64,000 nucleotides of DNA, taken from assembly GCA_963710175.1 (NCBI GenBank), contig CAVPZC010000001.1, positions 1,984,001-2,048,000 on the forward strand, in the 5' to 3' direction. A program made the translations under genes and the position numbers. Below, one piece after another: positions 1-7,817 of this stretch (the stretch's first letter is position 1; each line of letters starts with the position of its first letter). Under the pieces are notes generated by a model. It saw only the letters and a list, made by a program, of their open reading frames with translations. It had not been told where the DNA came from and did not search any database. Source of the stretch: Phormidesmis sp963710175. Lineage in GTDB: Bacteria > Cyanobacteriota > Cyanobacteriia > Phormidesmidales > Phormidesmidaceae.

Positions 1-1874
1 ATAGCTACCCTGGCCTGTGGGCTATCGATAACCTTTATCGCGAACCGCTATTTCGCACCCTGGCACCGTTTTTTGAATCCACCTCAGTTTGCAGTTTGCT
101 GATTGTCCCACTGCGCCATGGGGTGAACGTAGTTGGCTGCCTGACGATTTTCCGCAATGAGGCCGATACAGACACTCTGTGGGCCGGATACCACAATCCA
201 GATACTCGTCAGCTCATGGCCAGGCAGTCTTTTGAAGTGTGGCGACAGGACAGAAAAGGGCAGGCCAGCACTTGGACAGAAGCAGAAATCAAATTTGCCC
301 AAGCGCTCAGTGAGCGCTTCGCTACCGCCATTGAACAGTACCGGCTGCACCAGCATATACGGGCCTTTAATGCCAACTTAGAGCAGCAGGTAGAAGAGCG
401 TACACAGCAGCTACAGCTATCCAATCAAGAATTAGAAAATTCTTTTTCTAAACAAAAAGCGTTGGTTAGCATTGTCACTAAAATTCGTGAATCGCTCGAA
501 ATCGAAGAGATCTTTCGGATTACGACCAAAGAGCTCAGCCAAATACTGGCCGCTGATCGAGTTTCGGTATATCAGTTTGATTCAGGCTGGGGCGGAGAAT
601 TTGTAGCCGACTTCGAATCGGTCATACCCCGCTGGCTAGACATCGGGCCCTTAAAGGCCAGCACCATTTGGAACGATACTCATCTGCAAGAAACTCAAGG
701 CGGCAGATATCGCCACGGGGAAGCTTTTGTGGTGGACGATGTCTATCAGCAGGGCTTTTCTCAGTGTCATCTAAACCTCTATGAGAAGTTCCATATAAAG
801 GCTTTTATCACGGTTCCTATTTTTGTCGGGCAAAGTCTCTGGGGCATATTGTGTTCGTATCAGCATAAAGAGCCGCGTCACTGGGAAGCCTCAGAAGTTG
901 ACTTTACCAACCAAATTGCAGCTCAGCTCAGCGTGGCTTTACAGCATGCTTCTTTACTGGCTTACAATCGCCGTAAAACGGAAGAACTCTCAAACACGCT
1001 CAGCGACCTGAAAGAAACGCAAACTCAGCTGATTCAAACAGAAAAAATGTCCAGTCTAGGTCAGCTAGTAGCCGGTATCGCTCACGAGATTAACAACCCG
1101 GTCAACTTTATTCATGCTAACCTGGTGCACCTAGAAGAGTATTCAAACAGCCTGCTCGAAACCATCGCTAACTATCAGGCGCACTACCCCGAACCCGCTG
1201 CCGAAATCAGCTTGCTGCTTGAAAATGCCGATATTGAATATATCGCAGAAGACCTACCCAGGCTCTGTTCTTCTTTATCTAGCGGCACCCGGCGCATTCA
1301 GGGCATTGTTTCTTCCCTGCGCAGCTTCTCCAGACTGGATGAATCGGACGTAAAAGAGGTCGATCTTCACGAAGGACTAGAAAGCACGCTGCTCATCTTA
1401 CAGTATCGACTGAAGACAGAGAGTTCTAAAGTTGTAATCGAGGTTATTAAAGAATATGGCGAGCTGCCGCTGGTAGAATGCCATCCGGGGCAGATAAATC
1501 AGGTATTTATGAATCTGTTAGCCAATGCTATTGACGAGCTGCAAACTCCCCTAGCTTCTGAGGAAAGCGCGCTCAAAACGATTACTATCACCACTGAGCT
1601 AGTGGCAAACAGCTGGGTAAATATATCTATTAAAGACGATGGCGACGGCATTCCAGAAGCAGCTTTAAACAAACTCTTCGATCCATTTTTTACAACTAAA
1701 CCTGTGGGAAAAGGGACGGGGCTAGGGCTATCAATCAGCTACAAGATTGTTGAAGAGCATGGCGGCAAGCTCTCTTGCGAGTCCGAACCGGGTAAAGGAA
1801 CTATTTTTACCGTCAAACTACCTATCCGCTCTGTGCTAGAGACCGCAGGTAAACCCAAAACCGCTGCCTCATAG
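1..1874 (+). CDS. GAF-domain sensor histidine kinase (C-terminal part)
   Basis: The frame is open from the left edge, so the gene starts outside the window; the first in-window start codon (TTG at 96) lies inside a GAF domain and is not the real start. Order: end of a first GAF domain (to about nt 350), a short glutamine-rich coiled coil, a second GAF domain (about nt 470-960), an H-box helix with GIAHEINNP (about nt 1075-1100) and a HATPase_c domain with N-box NLLANAIDEL, G1 box DDGDGIP and G2 box GKGTGLGLS. Such soluble GAF-GAF kinases sense a ligand, light or redox state and phosphorylate a response regulator. No regulator gene follows, so the partner is unknown. The H-box is of the INNPVNFI type common in cyanobacterial multi-domain kinases. 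Ligand unknown. Confidence 0.93.
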   Translation, partial: SYPGLWAIDNLYREPLFRTLAPFFESTSVCSLLIVPLRHGVNVVGCLTIFRNEADTDTLWAGYHNPDTRQLMARQSFEVWRQDRKGQASTWTEAEIKFAQALSERFATAIEQYRLHQHIRAFNANLEQQVEERTQQLQLSNQELENSFSKQKALVSIVTKIRESLEIEEIFRITTKELSQILAADRVSVYQFDSGWGGEFVADFESVIPRWLDIGPLKASTIWNDTHLQETQGGRYRHGEAFVVDDVYQQGFSQCHLNLYEKFHIKAFITVPIFVGQSLWGILCSYQHKEPRHWEASEVDFTNQIAAQLSVALQHASLLAYNRRKTEELSNTLSDLKETQTQLIQTEKMSSLGQLVAGIAHEINNPVNFIHANLVHLEEYSNSLLETIANYQAHYPEPAAEISLLLENADIEYIAEDLPRLCSSLSSGTRRIQGIVSSLRSFSRLDESDVKEVDLHEGLESTLLILQYRLKTESSKVVIEVIKEYGELPLVECHPGQINQVFMNLLANAIDELQTPLASEESALKTITITTELVANSWVNISIKDDGDGIPEAALNKLFDPFFTTKPVGKGTGLGLSISYKIVEEHGGKLSCESEPGKGTIFTVKLPIRSVLETAGKPKTAAS

Positions 1875-2091
1875 AAACCGCTGCTAAAGGACTATAATGA
1901 CTGCTAGCCCATGTCTAATTCTTCCTTACGGCAGAGATAGAGATGCTGAGCCTTTGCGTATGCTACTAAAGCTGTGAGGTCTAGAAGATATTTTGAGCGA
2001 ACTGAGCACTGCTTTTTGAATGCCCTGCACCGAAAAAATCATGGCTACGCCTGAAGTCTTCTACTCTTTTATCCTTTTTTGAGATAGGCAT

Positions 2092-2442
2092 ATGAAAATT
2101 CGCGGGTTTCGTTCGCTTCGAGCAGCGGCTAAACGACTGGCTTTACTATTGGTCAGTATGGTCCTGTTTTTGGGATTAGCTCAGACAGCAGCATATGCTG
2201 TTTCTGGCAGCGCAGCGCCTTCTGGTATTCCAGATTCTTCTGGTGTTTCGGGAGATCCTCTCAAGCCGCCTTCTCCGGAGAACTTAGAACAAATGCGGGC
2301 GCAGCGCCGCGCCTTTCAAAGTGAAGCTTCAAAAGCGGCTAACACTGAAGAGGAAGCAAGTTCAGGCAGCGAAGTGCTCACTAAAAAGCTGAATCTTGAC
2401 GAAATTACCGAAGAGAACGAGGTGTTTAAAGGAGACCGCTAG
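2092..2442 (+). CDS. Small secreted protein of unknown function
   Basis: 116 residues. A basic N-terminus (about residues 1-17) is followed by a hydrophobic stretch (18-34) and a likely signal-peptidase site after AAYA. The mature part is hydrophilic, rich in Ser, Pro and Glu, with no recognisable domain. The gene stands alone, 217 bp after the histidine kinase, and ends just before a strong hairpin shared with the convergent LysR gene. I do not recognise a family. The clear export signal and the terminator directly after the stop make it a credible gene. Confidence 0.6.
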   Translation: MKIRGFRSLRAAAKRLALLLVSMVLFLGLAQTAAYAVSGSAAPSGIPDSSGVSGDPLKPPSPENLEQMRAQRRAFQSEASKAANTEEEASSGSEVLTKKLNLDEITEENEVFKGDR

Positions 2443-2456
2443 CAGCCTCGCGACTG

Positions 2457-2496
2457 AGCTGGCTGTAGCTCAAGCTAAGCTGAGCTACAGCCAGCT
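2457..2496. terminator. Bidirectional hairpin between convergent genes
   Basis: A perfect 16-bp inverted repeat (arms 2457-2472 and 2481-2496, arm AGCTGGCTGTAGCTCA) with an 8-nt loop lies between the stop of the small secreted protein and the LysR gene; its right arm covers part of the LysR stop codon. A short T run (TTTTT) follows about 10 nt later on the plus strand. The position between two converging genes suggests it terminates both. Confidence 0.75.
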
Positions 2497-3415
2497 AAAT
2501 GATTGCTTTTTGCCAGGTCGCTTTGAGCGTATCTAAGAAGGCAAATACCGGCGGTGTTTGCAGCGCATCGGCCAGAGTAATCACGCCAATCACCCTTTGC
2601 AAGGGGGCGGGCAGCTGGCAAACAACAACATCTTGGGGGATTGGCTCGGCTGCTAGCTTAGCAATAATAGTCATCCCCAACCCTCGGCGAACCATGCTCA
2701 CTACCGTAGAGTCTTCTTTCACTTCGTAAGCCGGTGTGACTGCTTGGCCATGACGAAATAAGTATTGATCTACGTTATAGCGACAGCCGTCGTCCGGCAG
2801 CGGCAAGATCAACGGTAGCGCTGTGAGCTGCTCCCAGGTCAGTGGCTCTTGCTGGGGCGCTGAATTGGGGGCTTTGTCTCTAGGCAACAGGGCCACGTAG
2901 TCGTCGCGAAATAGCTCCCAAGCGTCAAAAGCATCATCTACAGGAAGGTAGGTGAAGCCAATATCAGCTTCGCCCCGGCGCAAAATTTCTTCGGCCCCCC
3001 GGACATCGTTGCCTTCCCCAATAGAGACGCTGATGCCGGGATACTGTTTGCGAAATTTCTCTATGACGACCGGCAGCACATGAGTTGCCACACTGCGGAA
3101 GCCCACCACTCGCACCAGACCGGCCTGCAAGCCTTTGGCGTCTTGAGCCTTACGGCCGATGGCCTTGAGCAAAGCCAGCATGTTTGCCGCTTCGGTAGTG
3201 ATTTCTTGGCCGACGGGCGTCAGTACCGCGCCTTGTCGCCCCCGGCTAAGCAAACTAACGCCGAGTTCTCCTTCTAAGGTGGCGATCGCATGGCTCACCG
3301 CTGACTGCGATAGCTCTAGCCGAGAAGCCGCGTCGCTAAACGTGCCGGTTTGGGCGATCGCCACCAGCGCCCGCAGCTGAGACAGCTTAATTCGATTAAC
3401 ATTAATCTCCGCCAT
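2495..3415 (-). CDS. LysR-family transcriptional regulator
   Basis: 306 residues, the usual LTTR length. The N-terminal winged helix-turn-helix (about residues 8-67) carries the typical pattern FSDAASRLELSQSAVSHAI and LEGELGVSLLSRG. A periplasmic-binding-like effector domain follows (about 92-300). LTTRs usually control a divergent gene; here the divergent neighbour is the MBL-fold exonuclease gene starting 145 bp away, but that family is not known as an LTTR target. The effector is unknown. Confidence 0.9.
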   Translation of the reverse strand: MAEINVNRIKLSQLRALVAIAQTGTFSDAASRLELSQSAVSHAIATLEGELGVSLLSRGRQGAVLTPVGQEITTEAANMLALLKAIGRKAQDAKGLQAGLVRVVGFRSVATHVLPVVIEKFRKQYPGISVSIGEGNDVRGAEEILRRGEADIGFTYLPVDDAFDAWELFRDDYVALLPRDKAPNSAPQQEPLTWEQLTALPLILPLPDDGCRYNVDQYLFRHGQAVTPAYEVKEDSTVVSMVRRGLGMTIIAKLAAEPIPQDVVVCQLPAPLQRVIGVITLADALQTPPVFAFLDTLKATWQKAII

Positions 3416-3559
3416 AATAGTGATAGTACCGGACGAAGCCAGCCATACGAACCAATCAATTCATCATCATAGCTCTCCTTTCCCTCTCCCCCCTTCCTCT
3501 TAATACCCTCAGCCGCTCCCACTGCTGAGCGTAGCCCTTCGCCTCCCAAAAAGTTAGCC

Positions 3560-4573
3560 ATGCCTTCTGCCTTAATCACCGTCCGCCCCGAAGGTCTCTA
3601 CTGCGCCGCTGGCAACTTCTATATTGACCCCTGGAAACCCGTAGACACAGCGCTCATTACCCATGCCCACGCCGACCATGCCTACAGCGGCCACCAGCAA
3701 TACTACGCCACTGCCATTTCAGAAGGCATTTTACGCCGTCGCTTAGGTAAGGATATTAACCTCAGCGGCGTTGCCTATGGCGATAAAATCAAACTGGACG
3801 ACACCTGGATTTCTTTTCATTCCGCTGGTCACGTTTTGGGTTCCGCCCAGGTACGTGTAGAGCATAAAGGTGAAGTTTGGGCGATATCTGGCGATTATAA
3901 ACGCGATGCCGACCCTTCCTGTGATCCTTTTGAAGTCGTTGAGTGCGACACCTTCATTACTGAATCTACTTTTGGCCTGCCGATCTATCGTTGGGACAGC
4001 GGTGAAGTCACCGCTCAGCAAATTCACCACTGGTGGCAAAGCGACCCCACTCGCCCTTCCTTGCTTTTCTGCTATTCCTTTGGCAAGTCTCAGAGAGTGC
4101 TGGCAGAACTGACCAAGTTCACAGACAAAACCGTCTACCTGCACGGTGCAGTTCACAACCTTACCGAAATCTATCGCGAGGTGGGGGTAAAAATGCTGCC
4201 GACTATTCCCGTCTCACAAATGGAGAAGTCCTACAAATTTGCCGGAGACCTGATTATTTCACCGCCCTCCGGTCACCGCTCTAGCTGGATGAAACGCTTC
4301 AAACGACCTCAGACTGCCTTTGCCTCTGGCTGGATGGCCGTACGCGGTGCTCGCAGGCGACGCGGCTACGAACGTGGCTTTGTCCTATCTGACCACGCCG
4401 ACTGGCCTGGACTGATCAATACCGTTAAGCAAACCAAAGCCAAAGCAGTCTATGTGACTCACGGGCAAAATGACGTGCTCTCCCGCTACCTCACCGAAGA
4501 AATGGGATTGAATGCGAGCCCATTAAAAACCCTCTTTGAAGGGGAAACCGATGAGGGTAGCCATCAGGCATGA
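3560..4573 (+). CDS. Ligase-associated type MBL-fold DNA exonuclease
   Basis: 337 residues. The N-terminal metallo-beta-lactamase core has HAHADHA (metal-binding HxHxDH, about residues 34-40), then SAGHVLGSA and SGDYKRD, and a beta-CASP-like second half ending with LSDHADWPGL and VYVTHGQ. This matches the ligase-associated DNA exonuclease family (SNM1/Artemis-like), which in many bacteria sits with an ATP-dependent ligase and an Lhr-type helicase. Neither partner is present nearby, so this copy is solitary in the window. It probably processes DNA ends in repair. The ATG start directly precedes the conserved opening VRPEGLYC. Confidence 0.88.
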   Translation: MPSALITVRPEGLYCAAGNFYIDPWKPVDTALITHAHADHAYSGHQQYYATAISEGILRRRLGKDINLSGVAYGDKIKLDDTWISFHSAGHVLGSAQVRVEHKGEVWAISGDYKRDADPSCDPFEVVECDTFITESTFGLPIYRWDSGEVTAQQIHHWWQSDPTRPSLLFCYSFGKSQRVLAELTKFTDKTVYLHGAVHNLTEIYREVGVKMLPTIPVSQMEKSYKFAGDLIISPPSGHRSSWMKRFKRPQTAFASGWMAVRGARRRRGYERGFVLSDHADWPGLINTVKQTKAKAVYVTHGQNDVLSRYLTEEMGLNASPLKTLFEGETDEGSHQA

Positions 4574-4586
4574 TATAGCTTGGCCG

Positions 4587-5237
4587 CTAGCTTTTGCCAC
4601 CGACAAAAGGGGTGTTCCAAAAGCGCCAGTTTTGTTTGTTGAAGGGCGATCGCCACCGTTCAATTAGCCCCGACTCCAGCTTTTGCCGAAGCTGACGTTC
4701 AGCAGGCGCATGGGGCCAAAAAGCGACGCCGAGTTCACTTTTCAGGCCGTGGTCATAGTGAGCCTGGCGATAGTTCAGCAGGTAGCGTTTACAGTCGTGA
4801 GCGCCTTTCCAGCGCTGGTTAGATTTGACAGTTTCGCCAATATATAGAAGTAGGGGCGATCGCTGGGACGTGGTGGCATAATCAATTACAAAGTACATGG
4901 CAGCGACGCCCACATCGTCAAACTGCCAGCGCCAAAACTCTGTATTTTGACGGCGCAGCGTAAAAGGATTGAGGGTGACCGGGTCGGTTTCAATTGGGTC
5001 AGCTTCAATAGGGTCGGTCTCAGCTGGGTTGGACGGAGTAGACAAATTGAAGAAGCTGCCTTGCTGAGGTGCAGGCGCAGTCTGAAGTAGAGATTGAAAG
5101 TTGATAATTCGCTGCTTCCAAGCCTGAAGTTCGGACGCGCCGATGGCTAGCTGAGGCTGAAAGTTTTCGTAGGTAGAGTAGCTAACAGCGGACATGGCTG
5201 AGTCGGAGAGCAGAAAAGACTGTCGATCTTCTAGCAT
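4587..5237 (-). CDS. GIY-YIG nuclease superfamily protein
   Basis: 216 residues. The first half is not conserved in any way I recognise and contains an imperfect Asp-Pro-Ile-Glu repeat (about residues 75-92). The C-terminal half (about 105-210) fits the GIY-YIG fold: the pair MYFVIDY and LLYIGET, an arginine-containing helix (RWKGAHDCKRYL), a glutamate in LESGLIERW and a terminal asparagine in PFNKQNW. Catalytic Tyr, Arg, Glu and Asn therefore seem present. Stand-alone proteins of this type are frequent in cyanobacteria and their role (repair, restriction or a domesticated homing nuclease) is not known. It converges on the exonuclease gene with 13 bp between stops. A second Met at residue 15 could also start it. 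Confidence 0.72.
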   Translation of the reverse strand: MLEDRQSFLLSDSAMSAVSYSTYENFQPQLAIGASELQAWKQRIINFQSLLQTAPAPQQGSFFNLSTPSNPAETDPIEADPIETDPVTLNPFTLRRQNTEFWRWQFDDVGVAAMYFVIDYATTSQRSPLLLYIGETVKSNQRWKGAHDCKRYLLNYRQAHYDHGLKSELGVAFWPHAPAERQLRQKLESGLIERWRSPFNKQNWRFWNTPFVGGKS

Positions 5238-5383
5238 CAGACAATTCCAGATATAGCGTATGGGTTACACGTTTTTGCAATGTAGCGCTATATGTTGCGT
5301 TACTCAAGCCCTATTGTCCTATTGGAAATGATTTGGTGGTTTCCAGTTGCCGGACAGAGCGGCTTGTATCGGACTTTTTCGAT

Positions 5384-5404
5384 TACAATATGACTTTTCA
5401 GTCA
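5384..5404 (+). promoter_or_regulatory. tetR promoter with one palindromic operator
   Basis: A -10 hexamer TACAAT (5384-5389) is followed after one base by TGACTTTTCAGTCA (5391-5404), a palindrome of the form TGACY-N4-RGTCA. The same geometry appears before the RND pair and before the P450 operon. It lies 33 bp before the TetR gene and fits autorepression. No good -35 is visible. Confidence 0.7.
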
Positions 5405-5436
5405 CATTGCATTAAACTTGCTTCACTATTGCTCAT

Positions 5437-6090
5437 ATGCCCAATCAGACATTCTTTAACCTACCTGAGAAAAAGCGGCAAAAGATCACTAAGCTGGCGA
5501 TCGCAGAATTTGCCAGTGCCGACTACGACAACGCTTCTATTTCCAACATCGTCAAACAAGCTAAGATCGCCAAAGGTAGCTTTTACCAGTATTTTGAAGA
5601 TAAAACAGATTTATACCTCTATCTCATAGAGGCTGCTAGCCAACAGCGAATAGACTTTCTTCACGCATCGCGGGAGAGCGAACGGTTCACAGATTTTTTT
5701 GCAGAACTGCGCTGGCTTTTTGTCACCAGTACAAAATTCAGCGCCCAATATCCACAGCTCAGCCAAATTCTTAACCGCGCTGTCTATGGCGATAGCCCAG
5801 TTAAGGAAACTGTTTTTCAGAAAATCCAAGCGGCTAGTAAACAGCCGGTTCGAGAATTAGTTAGGAAAGGAATTGCCAACGGCGATTTGCGCTCTGCCTT
5901 AGACCCTGATCTGGCTACGTTTGTGATCTTGACGGCGGGCGATAGTCTTCGATACTTCATTCCTGAGAAGCTATCGCTAGATATGCACAAGCTAGCGGAG
6001 GGCGGTGATATTGAGATAGATATGCAAGCCGTCGAACGCATTTTTGACGAGTTAATTCAGATACTTGAACGCGGCATGGGCGCGGTGTAG
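5437..6090 (+). CDS. TetR/AcrR-family repressor of the efflux/P450 regulon
   Basis: 217 residues. The N-terminal HTH (about residues 10-56) reads KRQKITKLAIAEFASADYD, ISNIVKQAKIAKGSFYQYF, the classic TetR pattern; the remaining all-helical part is the ligand-binding and dimer domain. It is followed by an RND adaptor and pump on the same strand. Five copies of one palindrome, TGACY-N4-RGTCA, lie in front of this gene, the RND pair and the SpoIIAA-P450 operon, so it most likely represses all three and itself and is released by a hydrophobic or toxic ligand that the pump exports and the P450s oxidise. The ligand is unknown. Confidence 0.92.
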   Translation: MPNQTFFNLPEKKRQKITKLAIAEFASADYDNASISNIVKQAKIAKGSFYQYFEDKTDLYLYLIEAASQQRIDFLHASRESERFTDFFAELRWLFVTSTKFSAQYPQLSQILNRAVYGDSPVKETVFQKIQAASKQPVRELVRKGIANGDLRSALDPDLATFVILTAGDSLRYFIPEKLSLDMHKLAEGGDIEIDMQAVERIFDELIQILERGMGAV

Positions 6091-6177
6091 CCGAGCTTTC
6101 ATCTTTGCCAGGGTCGCTGAAATTTATTCAGAGTTTGACTCTCATGCTTACGCAATGCGATATTGTACTTTCTTTGC

Positions 6178-6214
6178 TATAGTGTGACTAATCGGTCATG
6201 TGACTTATGGGTCA
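6178..6214 (+). promoter_or_regulatory. RND operon promoter with two tandem TetR operators
   Basis: The -10 hexamer TATAGT (6178-6183) is followed after one base by TGACTAATCGGTCA (6185-6198) and TGACTTATGGGTCA (6201-6214). The two operators are offset by 16 bp and cover the expected transcription start. An ATG at 6207 lies inside the second operator, which argues for the later start of the adaptor gene at 6240. Confidence 0.75.
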
Positions 6215-6239
6215 CAATGCATTTATCTCAAATGAGCGT

Positions 6240-7814
6240 ATGTCACAAACAGCAGAGCAGCCCGCAAATGAACTTACAGAATCTGGGTTCCAGCTTGAAC
6301 TAATACAGGAATCGCTGCCGCCTTCTGAAGCAGTTAAATGTTCTGAAGACACGACTGAAGAGGGTGAGCCCAAGAAATGGAAAATAGGATGGTGGGTATT
6401 GCCTGTGCTAGGCATCGTTCTTGCAATTGGGGCGCTCTCTACTTACCGACTGGCAAGTAAAGATACTGAAGAAGCGGCGGTGGCCGAACAAGCCCCATTG
6501 ACCGTTAGAAGCGTCGCGGCTGAAGAAGGCGAAATTCGCTCATGGGTTTCGAGTGAAGGCACTGTGCAGGCAGTTCGCTTTAAGCACCTGGCTTTTGATG
6601 TGGATGGAGACATTACTTATGTGGTTGACCGCGATGGACGAAATTTGCGAGAAGGCGATTTTGTCTCTCAAGGCGAACTGCTCGCCAAAATTGATGATCG
6701 CAACTTGCAGGCTGACTTAAATCAGGCCGAGGCCGGTGTGAATGAGGCCATGAGGCAGCGAGGGGCACAGGCAGCAAGTGTAGCGCAAGCCCAGTCTCAG
6801 GTAGCCCAGGCAAGAGCGGCAGTCGATCAGGCCCAGGCGCAGCTCGGCCAAGCACGGTCTGCTCGCGATCTGGCTCAAACCGAGCTTCAGCGCTATCAGA
6901 CCTTGTATAGCCGGGGAGCGCTTTCTGCGAGTGATTTAGACAATCGGCGCGGTACGGTCACCGATGCAACCGCTCAAATTCAGGTGGCTCAGGGACAGGT
7001 GAGTTCGGCCCGGTCGCAGGTAGACACTGCCCAAGCTCAAGTAGCTGCCGCACAGCAGCAGCTCAGGGCCAGCGATTCGCAAATTGAGACGGCCCGCTCC
7101 CGGCTAGCACAGGCAGAAGTTGCTTTGGAGGGCACCCGCCTCTACGCCCCGTTTGACGGCATTGTGGCCTACTTCAATATTCGCGAGAACGAGTACTACA
7201 GCGTGCAGGCGGTCTCTTCTCAAACGGGCAATTATCAGGAACTGTTGAACCGGGTGCCGATTGTGGTGATCGATCCCAATCAGTTTGAGGTGACGGCAGA
7301 TCTTTCGACTTCGGCGGGTAGTCGCGTTCGCACCGGTCAAACCACGCTGGTGACTTCTAGCGCGGCTGAAATTACTGACCAGAGCAGCCAGGGCAGCAAC
7401 TTGACAGATCGCGCGGAGGCCCGAGGCGAGGTGTATGCGGTGAATCCGGCGGTGAGTCCCGGCAATCGCTCCATTCAAATGGTTTCTCGCATTACCAGCG
7501 GGTCGTCCAATCTTCAGCACGGTGAAAGCGTGACGCTATGGGTCGCAGCAGATGAAAAAGACAACACCGTGGTGGTGCCGCTAAACGCAGTTGTCTTTAG
7601 AGATCAGGTGCCCTACGTATTTGTGGTGAATGAAGAAACTAATACGGTGGAGCAGCGGCAGGTAGAACTCGGCGTAGAAGGGCTTGACCAGCGGGAGATT
7701 TTGCGCGGTGTTGAGGCAGGCGAGCAGCTAGTCACTGACGGACAAAATGGCCTAGTCGATGGCGCAAAGGTGAAAATCTCTTCATCTGATTTCACCACGA
7801 CGGTAGGAGAGTAA
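6240..7814 (+). CDS. RND efflux periplasmic adaptor (membrane fusion protein)
   Basis: About 524 residues from the chosen ATG (MSQTAEQ). An earlier in-frame ATG at 6207 lies inside a repressor operator, so I prefer 6240, although neither has a clear ribosome-binding site. One transmembrane anchor (KIGWWVLPVLGIVLAIGAL) is followed by the lipoyl half-domain (AKIDDRNLQADLNQAEAGV), a long Gln/Ala-rich alpha-helical hairpin with many QAQ heptads, the return half (LYAPFDGIVAYFNIRENE) and the beta-barrel. The hairpin reaches an outer-membrane TolC-type channel. Three bases separate its stop from the pump gene, so the two are co-expressed. No outer-membrane channel gene is nearby. Confidence 0.93.
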   Translation: MSQTAEQPANELTESGFQLELIQESLPPSEAVKCSEDTTEEGEPKKWKIGWWVLPVLGIVLAIGALSTYRLASKDTEEAAVAEQAPLTVRSVAAEEGEIRSWVSSEGTVQAVRFKHLAFDVDGDITYVVDRDGRNLREGDFVSQGELLAKIDDRNLQADLNQAEAGVNEAMRQRGAQAASVAQAQSQVAQARAAVDQAQAQLGQARSARDLAQTELQRYQTLYSRGALSASDLDNRRGTVTDATAQIQVAQGQVSSARSQVDTAQAQVAAAQQQLRASDSQIETARSRLAQAEVALEGTRLYAPFDGIVAYFNIRENEYYSVQAVSSQTGNYQELLNRVPIVVIDPNQFEVTADLSTSAGSRVRTGQTTLVTSSAAEITDQSSQGSNLTDRAEARGEVYAVNPAVSPGNRSIQMVSRITSGSSNLQHGESVTLWVAADEKDNTVVVPLNAVVFRDQVPYVFVVNEETNTVEQRQVELGVEGLDQREILRGVEAGEQLVTDGQNGLVDGAKVKISSSDFTTTVGE

Positions 7815-7817
7815 GCA

